A DNA stretch of 64,000 nt from Diadema setosum (taxonomy: Eukaryota; Echinodermata; Echinoidea; Diadematoida; Diadematidae), in contig CM067067.1 in NCBI GenBank assembly GCA_033980235.1, positions 37,489,200 to 37,553,199 of the forward strand, written 5' to 3'. This document shows positions 47,001 to 58,267 of the stretch, one piece after another. The notes beneath the pieces are model-generated. The model had not been told where the DNA came from and made no database searches. It saw only the letters and a list, made by a program, of their open reading frames with translations. Position 1 is the first letter of the stretch; each line of letters opens with the position of its first letter. The translations under genes were made by a program, and so were the position numbers.

Positions 47001-50000
47001 GATGTGAGCCGAGAATGCAAAGAAAGCGTCTTGAATTTAGTAGTGCCTACGTGATCACAGCTGCGCAAAATTACATTGTAGCTGATGGTAATTCACTTTC
47101 AGTTGCGCCATAGAATCTTAAATTTTCCTCAGTTTTCAACATTAAAAAAAAAAGAGAAGAAACAAGTTATTTTCCCATGTTATTTCCGCATGTTTCAGTG
47201 ACACTTGTCAACGGGGCTGATGAACATGAAGGCCGAGTCGAGATATTCTGTGACGGGGTCTGGGGCACGGCGTGTGACAACGGGTGGAATATGAACGCAG
47301 CTCACGCTGTGTGTAGACAGCTTGGGTACTCGGGGGCTACATCAGTCCATACCGATGCCCATTTCGGGGAAGGATCGGGCCCTGTTTGGTTAGACACTAT
47401 AATTCACTGTCCTACTGCGGATAAAAACTCCCTTTTAGAGTGTGATAGATTGCCATGGGGATGCTCCCATTACTCCAGTTGTGGACACAACAATGACGTG
47501 GGCGTACGATGTGATGGAGAACGTGAGTTAATTTCATCGACATGTATCGCAAAGTCTTTGGTGGTTGTTTTTAATGACAAGTGTTGTTTTCTTCGCTGGC
47601 TGTTGCTTGGTGAAACTTTTTGTACCCACTAGTCTCATCAACAATTATCATCCCAACCACGACACTAATTAAATGCATTATTTATCATATATGCAGATGA
47701 ATCAAAAACCCAGCTTTATATATGTTCAAAATAGTTCTAAAATGAGAGTTAGGGATAGAAACAAAAAATGTGAAAATGTTAATCAGTAGGATCAATGTTC
47801 AGTAATTGTTAAATATACAAACTGTGAACATGGTCATGTAGTTATGTAATTGGAATACGCGTCTATAATTGTGGTTAACTGAGAGGAGATAGGGATATGT
47901 TACTATATTTCAAGCTTCATTGCGAATTTTTTATATCGTAGAATGTTTCGTGATACAACTGACCTACATATGCATGAAATGTGATAACTCGAACATTTTT
48001 TTTAGAATCACTGCTAGCAATGGTAAACAGTGCCTTTAATCATAATTGCAGTATTGTCATAAAGTAACCTGTGCCTTGCTTTATAATTTGTTTTTCGATT
48101 AAAATACAGCATTTCTGATTCATCGATGCCATGTTCATATGAATGCCTGTTGTAGCATTTTAACTTCTTCCCCTTTTCCTGTGAACAAAACTCCCTTAAA
48201 TTTATCCTTTTTCTCCCATCATTCATGATTTAATATTTCTCAACGAAATGGCGGATCCAGAGGGGGCGCACCGGGCGCTCCCCCCCCCCCCTTTGTTTTT
48301 CGTTAAAAACAAAAGAAATCAAAAGAAAAAAATGAAATGAAACTCGGGAGTAGCTCCAGAAATATTTGTTGCCCCCCCCCCCCCCCCCCCTTTACAGAAT
48401 TCCTGGATCCGCCCCTGTTAATGTAGCGATTGATGTAGATGATATAAAGAAAAGTATTCACAATGTTTAGGATGAATATGCGATTCGGGGGGGGGGATCA
48501 TAATACAGAGCAAATAGGGCTTGAATACGCGTATGACATAACTTAAAAAAATATGTAAACTTTCTTATGCTAGAGTCACACACGGCCGGATTTCGTACCG
48601 GGTCCATAAGGAATTAAAACCGTATCGATCCGGTTCGAGCCGTAGAGACCCGCTTTGACCCGCATAATAACCCATGTCAATCCCTGATGGATTCCGGAGG
48701 ATACGACACGGCGGTGAAAATTGTTTGGTCATGTTCAAAATTTCCTCACGGATTTCAATTCCGTATTATTATCCGAATTGACCCGGTTCGAACCGCAGTG
48801 ACTTGCATCGACCCGCTGCAACCCGTAGGGTAAAACCGTATGGACCCTTGCCGTATACCGCATTGCCTTCATGCAACGGATGATGACAAGGTTTACATCC
48901 GGGTCGGTACGGGTCGAAGCGGGTTGACACGGGTCGATAGGGGTCGAAAAGGATTCAGTTAAGGATTTTAAAGCGGATTATAAGGTTCGATACGGGTCAA
49001 TACGGTACGATATTGTTTTAATTTCTTATGGACCTGGTTCGAAATCCGGCCGTGTGTGACTGTAGCATAAATTGCCCTCCATTCCGGGACTAATCCGGCT
49101 CATTTTCACCCGGATCAAATACGTTTTGTGACCCGGCCGTGTGTGACTCTAGCATTAGCTCGAGCAGAATTTGCTCGAATATTCTCTGTCCCATTCATCA
49201 ATTTTTCTCTGCTTCAATCTGTTCACACAAACCAATTGTGATTTTCCCTTTAAAAGTACTGGCACTGATGCGTATTTGTGTGCTACGCACTGATGACGTT
49301 AATGTCACACAAAATATGCTTATTAATTGATTTCTCTCTCGTTTTAAAGAGTGAAGAAGCGGATATGACACCAATTAGTCTCGGAAACAAAAGCTACACA
49401 CAAAGTATACATGATATCCTTGTCTTTGATGACACATTTCATGCAATGAAACAGTGAACTCGTTGGTCTATCTGTTCAAAACGCTTAGCATAACATGAGA
49501 CCTGAGGATATGCAAGAAGTATAGGGTCCTACCACCCTGGCTGTTCTTTTATTACGGTCTCCGTTTTGGCAGATGTCAAGTGATGATGTCCAATGTACTA
49601 TCATAATATGTTATTTGTTATACTTTTGTTCTTTTTTTTCATAGGAGATCCAGAGGCTGCGGCCGCAATTTTCAGGAACGCAGACTTGAATGTAGGCCTG
49701 GGTTATGGAGTTGATCGCTTGACTTTCTACGACATGACAAGTGAGATGACATTCACCCCAAGCAACGGTGATATACTTCAGTGTCAAGTGTACGGTGTTG
49801 TGCGCTCTGTCACTCTGGAGGTTGCAGGTGAATATATCAAATTTGATATCAGTACACATATTCCAATGGCAGTAGCATTATATACCTAATCGTCATACAT
49901 TACTTAGTTTCATGTATGTATTGGTGGATTGAAATACACTATACGAAATTTACATGAATGAACCCCCCCCCCCCCTATTTTTTTTTTTCGAAACAAATTA

Positions 50001-53000
50001 AATGAATTGTGTGCGGTAAAAATGTAGGCCCACATTCAATTCCACGGTAGAAATACAAAGAATTCGAAGAGTGTCCGCTTGATTATGTATCAATTATCAC
50101 ATTGGAGTGTATATGAGGCTTGAAATTAACTGTTTCTTTAACGGGCCACTAAGATCAAGAACATGCATTTCTTTGATGGCTCAAAGAAATAGAGAAGATC
50201 ACAAACAAAAATAAACAATTCAATAAAACCTTAAACTTAAATCATAAACCGTAATAGTTATTTCAATATATTTATACTTTGTATCACAAAATGCATCAAA
50301 TACCATATATTTCGACTAAAACCTAAGTAACCAAAGCATTATAAAAAATCTAATAAAACATTAAAACGATTATAAGCGTTATTAATTACGTGGAAATTGG
50401 CAGACTTTAAATGTCACGCACTGTAACTAAGTTCACTATGTCTCACACAATTACTTAATGGTAACTTGAGCCCTCAACATTGTGTGCCATAAACTGCAAA
50501 TGATTGCATTAAACATAATCTACCATACTAACACTTCTATAGCTGTATTTACCATCACAGACTCCCATATCAACATTATGTTTTACTTTTTCAGGTTTGA
50601 CCCGTGCCTTTATGTGATCTACGACTACACTAGAAATATGTTTTTTGATTTATCTGTTACGTATTATACGGATAATGTGCAATTACACTTAAAATGATCA
50701 ACAGGTGGTGTAACCCAGTCCCCTGCTCGGTCCATCACTCCATGTATCACTCCAAGTCCCGGTACACCCCCAGGAGAGAACATCTTATCCATCGATGCTG
50801 TAGAGATTAAAGGCGAGGATAACCTGGTCAATCTGGTCATCTCCTGTCACGTGAACTTCACTGATCAACCGTCCCCGTACCTCCACACCTACACCATCGT
50901 GACTGAGAATACAACTCTATCGTCATCAAGCAGCGCCTCAGCCATCCTCTCACCACGCCCCAACGCCTGCATCGAACTCACGTGCTCCGCGACGAACGGG
51001 ATTGGAACGACCTCAGCCACGCTCACACACTGTCCTCAAGGTAACTAGACTTTATACAGTCTGGACGGAAGTATGCAATGTAGTGAGCTATGCCAGCGAT
51101 GCAGCATTTGTTGGGCAAATTTTATTAAGCACCATGTGTTCCTATCAGTCCTCTTACTCGAACAAACTCTTAAGTGTATTCGTTTTCATTTACACTCTCA
51201 TCGAATATGCTACTCAGCAGGAGAAATAAAACTGAAAGCATATCGCGATAAAACTGAAAGCATATCGCGATATCATCACGCTAATTGTTCATACGCTGTA
51301 CCATTTCTATCCACCTTGCGGTCCCACTATCAAAGCAAAAAGCAAAGCCACCTGAAATGCCACGGACAACCTTGGTAAACGGCTAAGCTTTGTTTCATTT
51401 AACACATAGGCCTACTTTCTGAATGTCTGAAAGTCAAGGTCAATCTTTAACAAATTTTGAGCATCTTTTTAGAACCATTTCTGACCCCCTTTTGTCCATC
51501 TAAGGCGAAGACATTTCAACCTATTTACCTCTATCTTTATTTTCCCATTGGTAACCGGCTACCGATTTGAACATTGATAACAAATAATCATATCCAACAG
51601 ATAAGCCAGCAGAAGGAATCATCAGCGTGGAGTTTGAGACTCAAGAGGATAATGATGACGAACCAAGCCTCATCATTACTTGTCACGTGGATCCAGAAGA
51701 CCAACCCTTTCCACCAATCAACACGTACGTCATAGCAGTCGACGATAGCGTCATTTCGGATTCAGCTTCTCCTACGAAGACGATTGATCCTCAACCCAAT
51801 ACATGCATCGACGTCGCGTGTACTGGTATAAATGAATTCGGAGAGACTGAAGCAACCGAGACCTACTGTCCCCCACAGGCAGGTAAATATTACGGGTGCA
51901 AGTCACGACGTAAACACCTACGAGTCATACTGCCTACGAGTCATATTTAGCCTACGAGTTATACAGTTCATGTGTCAAACAGTCCAGCTAGACACAGAGT
52001 AAACAAGACCCACGAGCGCGACATCAGTAAAATATGTAGGCCCACGAGCCATATGCAATCCACGAGATATAGACACCAGGCAATTTTTGCCTAGTGTCTA
52101 GCTCGTGGACCTGTCATACCTAGTGTCTACCTCGTGGACTGTACAATTCTTGGTGTATGACTCATGGACCTTTTCTCGATTTCTCGCTCGTGGACCGTAT
52201 CATTCGTGGGTGCATGTGTATTTCGTGTGATGACCCCAATATAACTACAAAGCACATTAAACAAACACAAAAAACGACAATAGGAAAGGTTTACAATGTT
52301 TTCTTTCTTCGTTTAGGAGTGTCTCCCCAAAATGAAAGCAACTATCGCTTTCACTGATTCTGCAAAGGTTTTAAGGTATCGACCACGTTTGATCAACAAA
52401 TGTTCTGTAAACTTGAAGTTAAGCTGTCGGCAGTGTAACAATACAATATTATCTTCCAGCTCAAAACCCACAAAATGCCTCAGGTTAGGATTCTTTGTGT
52501 CTAATGGACCACAGTATGTCATGGGTTGACCAACGCAAATATTTACAGTTTGTTTTACCTGAGGGAATAAAATTTTCCCTTCCTACTGTCAAAATTTGGC
52601 GGCTCAAAACAGAACCGAAAACGAGATATTAGTTGTTTGTGACCATTATTTTTGTCAGTGATAGTTCTGCATAGCACGCCTTCATCCTGATTCATAATCT
52701 TTAAATCACCTTTCTTCTCTCCCTTCTAACTCTCTCTTATTTCACTCACTTTTTGAGTGGGTTTGGATGGTCCAATGAAGACAAGTTATACATCATTTTA
52801 AAGCTTAGAGCTTCGAAATATGTAGAAAAACGGACATTCATTTTTTTTTAGCCAAACAGATGAGCTGCCAAAAGGAATCACCATTGACAAGTTAATCACT
52901 GCGATCCAAACGGCCACGTGTTGCGAGAACACGAAATGCAATATCAAAATCAAAATTGCAGATAAAAGTGCGTATCTCATTTACATGGAAGCTAAAAGTG

Positions 53001-55406
53001 GCGAGTTTCGCTGGTCGCGGAGAGGTCTCCGCAATGTCTCCACCAAGTCCCTGGGGAGTCGCGAGGGAATTAAACAGGTTTGATTTTTGAGAGACTTTTT
53101 CCAGTCTTCAAGCTCGTCTCGGAGACATCTCCGCCACCTCTCCTTAGTCGCGGCCGAGTCGGTGACTTGCTGAGACCCACCTACCGGGGACGTCGTAGAG
53201 ACGTCTCTGCGCTGAGAATACGTCTCGAAGACGTCGCAGAGAATGATGTCTCCGTAACTTCCAGGCAAATAAGTTGTCATCTTGTTTAGAGACGTCTCGG
53301 ACGATTTTTGAAGTAGCCTTCTTGTAATGACCGCGTGACATTTCATGGTCTTTAGATTTGCTCGAGTCACGGAAACTGATCAGTCGCTGTAGATGGGGCG
53401 AAGTCTCCTCAAGTGAGATACTCACGTTTCATATCACTTTAAAGGGGAAGGCTAGTAACTGATCAGTGGGAATCAGTGGAAATGCTGGGAGGTGATTGTT
53501 CCAATCCTTATGGGATTCATTCAAGAGTTCATTGTATATCTATTGTTGTGTGAAAATGATTTGCTTCAGAATGGTCTCATATTCAAGTAATGTGCAGATT
53601 AATGCTCCGTCACTGACCAGGGACGCTAACCTGGAAGCATTAAACTGCACATTACTTGAATATGAGACCGTTCTGAAGCAAATCATTTTCACACAACAAT
53701 AGATATACAATGAACTCTTGAATGAATCCCATAAGGATTGGAACAATCATCTCCCAGCATTTCCACTGATTCCCACTGATCAGTTACTAGCCTTCCCCTT
53801 TAAGTATCGTTGTTGGTTCAATCAAAGGAACCTTCAGGCTATTCATATTGTAGACTCGTATTTTGTCATTATTCGTTTTCATTGTAGAACCCGGTCCCGA
53901 ACAACCTATTGGCAACATCCTTAGGATCGAGACGACAGAAATCAGAGGTGAAGGAAACCTGGTAACTCTAATCATCACCTGTCATGTTGACCTCTCTGAC
54001 CAGCCTTACCCACATCTCCACACATACACCATTACAGCTGATAATGACATCTTGTCCTCCTCCAGCTGTGCCTCAGCGATCCTGTCTCCACTCCCCGATG
54101 ACTGCATCAATGTCACGTGTTCTGCCACCAACGGAGTTGGAGATACGTTGTCAAGGATGAAACATTGCCGGACAAAAATATTTTCTGGTAGGTTAAAGAA
54201 ATTACTAATACAACTGAAAAAAAAAAAACACACACACACACACACATTGTTGTATGGAAATGCTATGGTCAGTTTAGTGGAGGTGCATTTCAACGTCTTT
54301 CGGTAATCATTATTAGTAATCTAGGTTTTTCTTTGCGGATGGATCCAAGACATTTAGTAATCTGAAGAAAAGTAACAGAAAGGAACTGAAAATATATAGA
54401 TTAACAAATAAGCTATCGGTCAGCAAAGAATGTGTATTCTTTGCTCTCTTCGTAACGAATTACTAGACATAGTTACTGGTTTCTCATATTGAAAACTTTC
54501 GGTCATCTGCGAAATCGCGCTTCCGCACGGAAGCTACAAGTTAAACGGGTCAAAAATCGACGCATCTTTCCACAAAATCTTCCATAACTTTTGAACTATT
54601 GGTATATCTAATATGGAATTAGATTACACTGAAAGAAGGCCAATTACAGTTTTTAGGACCACGGATATTTTCTCAGTGGGAAAGTTAATGAAGTTTTTTT
54701 TTTTTTTTTTTTTGATTTTGTATAAAACGAAATCAGAAAAAAAATGCAGAATATCGACCGATTAGTGGTCCGTCCGGAGTATGAAGTTTCCATAAATGTC
54801 CGATATATATATGTATATATATATATTTTTTTTTTTGGGGGGGGGGATTATATAATTGATATAAATGTAATAATGATTGTTAGTATAAAATATTATTGTT
54901 GATACTGGCGCATTAATCTCACGGATGATATTTGTATTGTATGTTCTTAAAATTGTGATTTGCAACTTTCGATGTATACCTGCAATTATCTAAAGGGATA
55001 ATTGACCTGGTTATGTATAAACATTTTTTGAATAAAGAAATGATTCAATCAAGGGGCGAACTTGGGATGGCCGGATTCTGAAAGTGTACACTTCAGGAAT
55101 TATTCATGTGTACATATCAATCAGTTTTCAATATGCGTTCTGAAAAAAAGAGAAAGAAAAAGTAAAAGAAAAAAGGCCAAACTTTAAAACACATCCTACT
55201 GAGGGAATTAAGGGAAGGTAAACCAGGATGGATCTAACCCTATATTGTTGTCCATTGGTGCTTTATTGACAGGGGGTCCCATAGCTAGCCCTTTTCAAGA
55301 GTTCCTTCAGAAATCGTCGACCACGTACGTTCTTCTCATCGTCATTTTCATCCTCTCCATCATCACCTGTCTCACTGTCCTCATGAAGAGAAAGGTTGTC
55401 TACTGA
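40956..55406 (+). CDS. copy 3: SRCR/Ig type I membrane protein gene, complete (spliced)
   Basis: The coding exons are 40956-41019, 41572-41763, 47199-47522, 49645-49827, 50705-51040, 51601-51882, 53888-54187 and 55273-55406. They total 1815 bases including the stop, giving 604 residues in one frame. The architecture is the same as copy 2 and all junctions are phase 1. Copy 3 is the most diverged of the three: its introns align poorly with units 1 and 2, the half-Ig exon is 9 bases shorter, and exon 2 has a 57-bp duplication that offers a second acceptor. The exons show no stops or frameshifts, so the gene looks intact. Confidence 0.85.
41479..41592. repeat. 57-bp tandem duplication spanning a splice acceptor
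   Basis: Two adjacent copies of a 57-base unit contain TTTACGTCGTATCTTTATTG, the acceptor AATGTAG and the first exon codons GGAACCAGCGTGAC. The period is a multiple of three. Copy 2 has one unit. Confidence 0.9.
41572..41763 (+). CDS. copy 3 exon 2: N-terminal part of an Ig domain, duplicated acceptor
   Basis: This exon encodes 64 residues with VPSPLTPDQEVTASC and VIWYLNGVQITEG, including the B-strand Cys and C-strand Trp. The same 192-base length as in copy 2 is obtained with acceptor AATGTAG at 41569-41571 and donor GAGG/GTCTGA. An identical acceptor 57 bases upstream would add 19 residues in frame (exon from 41515). Read-through past the donor gives LKKFGYRF and a stop at 41790-41792; the F-strand Cys seen in copy 2 read-through is Phe here. 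Confidence 0.65.
41764..47198 (+). other. intron of copy 3 before the SRCR exon
   Basis: A 5.4-kb intron. From about 43430 it aligns with units 1 and 2. The 42408-43411 part is an interspersed repeat not present in the other units. No conserved exon was seen. Confidence 0.7.
42408..43411. repeat. interspersed repeat with TTTGACCT motifs
   Basis: Starts CTAGAAATGTCGCTATGGCG and ends near CACTTCGTGGTGGAGGCATA. Between them are repeated TTTGACCTT/TTTGACCCT segments and a GGACGGGCTGACGAAAGGAC stretch. I recall similar sequences as dispersed repeats in marine invertebrates, but the family name is not certain. It has no coding capacity. Confidence 0.5.
47199..47522 (+). CDS. copy 3 exon 3: SRCR domain
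   Basis: 108 residues with all eight cysteines at the positions of copy 1. It is the most diverged SRCR: VTLVNG, CDNGWNM, ATSVHTDAHF, LDTIIHCPTADK and ECDRLPWGCSHYSS differ from copies 1 and 2, mostly in loops. The acceptor is TGTTTCAG, the donor is GAAC with GTGAGT, and both borders are phase 1. Confidence 0.93.
48248..48417. repeat. short repeat with GGCGGATCCAG inverted ends and poly(C)
   Basis: The ends GGCGGATCCAGAGGGGGCGC and CCTGGATCCGCCCCTG are inverted relative to one another, with two poly(C) runs inside. It resembles a short nonautonomous element. Confidence 0.5.
48568..49154. mobile_element. 587-bp MITE with TTA target duplication
   Basis: The ends TGCTAGAGTCACACACGGCC and its reverse complement are flanked by TTA (48565-48567 and 49155-49157). 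An extra internal copy of the right end at about 49035-49068 (CGGCCGTGTGTGACTGTAGC) pairs with the left end over about 55 bases. The interior is rich in GACCCG/CGGGTC repeats. The TTA duplication fits PIF/Harbinger. Confidence 0.78.
49645..49827 (+). CDS. copy 3 exon 4: C-terminal half of an Ig domain
   Basis: 61 residues, three fewer than in copies 1 and 2 because the loop before the F strand is TPSNGDILQC. It begins DPEAAAAIFRNADLNVG and ends SVTLEVAG. A single cysteine is kept. The acceptor is TTTTTTTCATAG, the donor is GCAG with GTGAAT, and both borders are phase 1. Confidence 0.85.
49828..50704 (+). other. intron of copy 3
   Basis: AT-rich intron with a poly(C)/poly(T) run at 49964-49988. 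Only the last 150 bases resemble units 1 and 2. Nothing else was recognised. Confidence 0.6.
50705..51040 (+). CDS. copy 3 exon 5: Ser/Thr/Pro-rich linker plus Ig-like domain
   Basis: 112 residues, nearly identical to copy 1 (VTQSPARSIT in the linker, TSATLTHC at the end) although the flanking introns have diverged strongly. NFT and NTT sites are kept. The acceptor is TCAACAG, the donor is CAAG with GTAACT, and both borders are phase 1. Confidence 0.88.
51041..51600 (+). other. intron of copy 3
   Basis: Intron with a short direct repeat of about 22 bases containing AAACTGAAAGCATATCGCG near 51227-51271. The last 150 bases match units 1 and 2. Confidence 0.6.
51601..51882 (+). CDS. copy 3 exon 6: Ig-like domain
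   Basis: 94 residues. Differences include QEDNDDEPSLIITC, which removes the NIT site, TYVIAVDDSVIS, SPTKTID, VACTGINEFG and ETYCPPQ. The four cysteines are kept. The acceptor is CCAACAG, the donor is GCAG with GTAAAT, and both borders are phase 1. Confidence 0.88.
51886..52234. repeat. CACGAG repeat/hairpin element in unit 3
   Basis: Contains tandem CTACGAGTCATA/CACGAG fragments and a clear hairpin: GAGATATAGACACCAGGCAA opposite TTGCCTAGTGTCTAGCTCGT. It is homologous to 11478 and 29722. Confidence 0.5.
52990..53430. repeat. GAGACGTCTC-rich intronic repeat
   Basis: Unit 3 version of 11900-12400, more eroded, and bordered on the right by the TTAA MITE. Minus-strand open frames across it are composition artefacts. 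Confidence 0.5.
53443..53798. mobile_element. 356-bp palindromic MITE with TTAA target sites
   Basis: Same family as 39755-40130. TTAA lies at 53439-53442 and 53799-53802, the ends are AGGGGAAGGCTAGTAACTG and its reverse complement, and the arms pair along most of the element. Units 1 and 2 lack it at this site, so it inserted after duplication. Its two arms produce mirror-image 68-codon open frames that are not genes. Confidence 0.85.
53888..54187 (+). CDS. copy 3 exon 7: membrane-proximal Ig-like domain
   Basis: 100 residues, colinear with copies 1 and 2. It has EPGPEQPIGNILRIE at the start, HTYTITADN (the NIT site of copies 1 and 2 is lost), SSSSCASAIL, DDCINVTC and KHCRTKIFSG. The acceptor is TTGTAG, the donor is TCTG with GTAGGT, and both borders are phase 1. 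Confidence 0.88.
54188..55272 (+). other. intron of copy 3 before the transmembrane exon
   Basis: Mostly unlike the counterparts in units 1 and 2. It includes an AC run (54226-54245), a poly(T) run near 54694 and an AT run near 54803. The end regains similarity from about 55135 and keeps the TTTATTGACAG acceptor. Confidence 0.65.
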
Positions 55407-55411
55407 TTGAG
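55273..55411 (+). CDS. copy 3 exon 8: transmembrane segment and short tail
   Basis: Coding ends at the TGA at 55404-55406, and the exon runs to donor GATTGAG/GTATGT. The protein from GPIASPFQEFLQKSSTT to MKRKVVY matches copy 2, with GGG rather than GAG at the junction codon. Confidence 0.88.
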
Positions 55412-55830
55412 GTATGTGTAATCATTCACATGGTGAATTATTTACAGTATATATCCTGCTTTGATAGAGTAACTAAGTGGCATGTTACTACATTTTCAAT
55501 AATTAACTAAAAATGTTACCATTTACCAGTTAAGAAAACATGAAATCGGCACTGTTGTATTGTATATTATTTCAAAGTCTTTCCTTATCTTGAGTGCATA
55601 TAGGAACACCTATTTTTATGTGCTATATAAGCATTGTTTATTATCATTATTGTATTAGTAGTAATAGTAGTGGTAGCAGTATTTTAATTGTAGTCTTTGA
55701 GGGCTTCCATAACAGTAAAACATTGGGTTTCTACAGACTCTAATTCTCTTGAAAACGGCAAGAACATACTTGCCTGTTAAAATTTCTTTGGCAACGATTA
55801 CAGGAATATTTTTGGTATTGTTTTCTGCAG

Positions 55831-55990
55831 GTATGGAACACTTTGAAGGTCAACATCCGGGGTCTACATCCGGGAAAGTTCTGGAAGTATTCAGACTGAA
55901 GAATCATAATTTGTACACTTTACATCTTAAAGGGTAATTCAGCACCAGTTAGAACCTGGTTTAGAAATAAAGGGTAAAATTGGATAACCA
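55831..55990 (+). other. copy 3 noncoding last exon
   Basis: Starts after TTTTCTGCAG and resembles the last exons of the other copies (ATGGAACACTTTGAAGGTCA, GAAGAATCATAATTTGTACA). AATAAA occurs at 55966-55971. The end is estimated. Confidence 0.5.
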
Positions 55991-56883
55991 CGGCTGTACA
56001 AATTTGATTAAAATCGGATACAAATTAAGGAAAGTTTTGAAGAGTTGATATGAATATTGTAGAAAAAATTACAAACAAAGCAAGTGCCAAGATGTGTCTC
56101 GCCCATTCGCATTGAACACTATGTTGAAGAAATTAATGTTTTTCTAACTCCCGGAAGTTCATTGACCCCGCCTATGACCTTTACGGAGCGTTACGGACGG
56201 ACGACGGACGGACGGACGACGGACGGACAGGCGTCGCAGGCAATCCCTTAGTTTCCCCGCACCTCCTGTGGGCTCGACAAAAATGGAAGTTTTCTGTTAA
56301 ACAAGTATAAAAATGATGTTATTTCTGGCTGAAACCTTCAAAATACTGATCATTTGGATATATTAGGATCTGCGGCTGGGGCATAATTGCTTTTGAAATG
56401 AATACCGAGAAATTCCAAGAGTTTGTGTACAAACTCTTTGGCAAGTTTTGAGGCTTTGCATCGACTCACTCGTTTACACATTCATATAAAGACTGTTCAC
56501 GAGGTGTTTTATGAAAATTAGCGATACTTCCTAATTTCATAAGTTTTTTGTGCTATTCTGATCAAATATTCACTGTTGAATTTTACTATTTTTTATCAGA
56601 CTAACATTAATCTGGTCCGAAATTTTCCTTTAACAATTAACTCGTTGTGAAGTTATTGGTATTATAAAGAATTATCCCCAGTTTTCCGAAATGGAGTTCT
56701 AGCCTATCAACAATCATTGCATCATTAGATTAAAAGAGACTTGAAACGAAATGAAAAGAATGTTTTAAAGTAGAAGTGTGGCAAGGAAAGAATGTAATAC
56801 AACAGGCGTTTATTTAACTGTTAATTGTCGATAAACATTTTACATAACTTGTACAGTGATTTGATTTTCAAAACTCCTGGTAA

Positions 56884-57350
56884 ATCTGACATAAGACATG
56901 ATCTCTCGCCAACTTACATTTACAATCGCTGTTGCTTACTATTCACTCAGTTACACACAAGATTTATTATACTTTATGGGTTTATTCTCTGTCGTAAGTT
57001 TACCTGAGGCCATCATCCTAGTCAAGCCCTGCCTCTGCTTTTCAAATTATTTCCTAAAAACTTTATTAGAAGCGTATCCTCTGTAAGTGTCCGTTCAATA
57101 TTACATTGCTCTACATCTTTACCTCGTTCACTACGATCGTGGTACATAATATGTATGAATAATATGCATCAATATACATTTTATCATAATATATATTGAT
57201 GAATATAATTCATACACCGACTCTTTGTTACTTTTTATAATTACGGTACAGATAATGAAACGCAGAAATACAACTGAACCGGAGTGTACTAAACTGAAAT
57301 AAACTGAAAAACAGGCTACTAAATTTATGCCATGTAATTTGGCGAGATCT
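56884..57350. repeat. fourth-unit homology to the spacer upstream of the genes
   Basis: CTGACATAAGACATGATCTC and the following few hundred bases match 15508-15905 and 36865-37260, which lie between the genes. This shows that a fourth tandem unit starts after copy 3. Confidence 0.7.
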
Positions 57351-58130
57351 TATTTTAAATTTAATTTCTTGTTTTTATGTAAACTAGGCTCTAGAGTAAT
57401 TATTTTCTCATATCAATGGTATTAACTTTTTTTCTCGAAGCATTTAAAGTGAAGCAACCAATTCTATTCTTCTATTCTCTTTATGTTTTTGTTTTTGAAG
57501 AGCAGTGTACTCATCCTGTCTGTATTAATTCCATTAAAAGGATGCATAATGTTCTTTTGAAGTCAGAAGAAAACTCTGCCTTATATTAATCCCAGCACCA
57601 CCCTCCGGCGTTATACGAATTCCAGTAAATGAAAGTCACATAAAAAAATAAACTATTGTTTCATAAGAGAACACAAATGCATAATTATGTCGTTCTGATA
57701 TGTTGTTCATTTTATTTCCAAACAATTATTCAAAGATTCAAATATATATGTGTATATATATATATATATAATAATTATATAATTATGTATATTATATAAT
57801 ATATAATAATAATTATATAATTATGTATATTATATATATATATATATACAGTATATATATATATAAGTCAACCCATGCAGGGTTCCACTTAAGCGAGATA
57901 TTCTACAATATGGACACTGCAGAGGCAATATCAAAATGGTTCCGTATACTATTGAGAAATGCATTCCAGTTTTAAGTGTCTGCACGCAAAAAAAAAAGAA
58001 AGAAAAGAAGATCCCACAACCATCGTAACTTACTTGCAACACTAATCTTTTCTTTACAAATCATCGTTTTTCAAATAAAGTCAACATCGTTGCAAGTTTT
58101 GTTTCTTTGATATTCTCCTATGCCAGTGAG
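57351..58130. other. intergenic, AT-rich
   Basis: Contains a (TA)n and imperfect TATAATTATA palindrome cluster at about 57743-57863. Nothing else recognised. Confidence 0.6.
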
Positions 58131-58220
58131 GGGGGAGGAGACATAAATTATTACAGTGTGAAATGTATTTGACATACATCGAGAAGACCCCACAAGTGAT
58201 TTGTGTGTTCATGTGGGTGC

Positions 58221-58221
<1 letters not shown>

Positions 58222-58264
<43 letters not shown>
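58222..58264. repeat. (GT)n microsatellite
   Basis: About 43 bases of perfect GT repeats. The preceding 90 bases (from 58130) match spacer sequence at 37360-37450. Confidence 0.95.

Positions 58265-58267
<3 letters not shown>

Larger units (their letters stand above)
47523..49644 (+). other. intron of copy 3 with two mobile-element segments
   Basis: Contains the 48248-48417 and 48568-49154 elements. Part of the right side (49160-49330) aligns with 25880-26040 of unit 2, including an open stretch with SHKPIV. Its splice sites are not conserved, so it is treated as intron. Confidence 0.65.

Noticed and set aside
53496..53746. Two mirror-image 68-codon proteins on opposite strands
   Set aside because: They are the two arms of the TTAA palindromic element.
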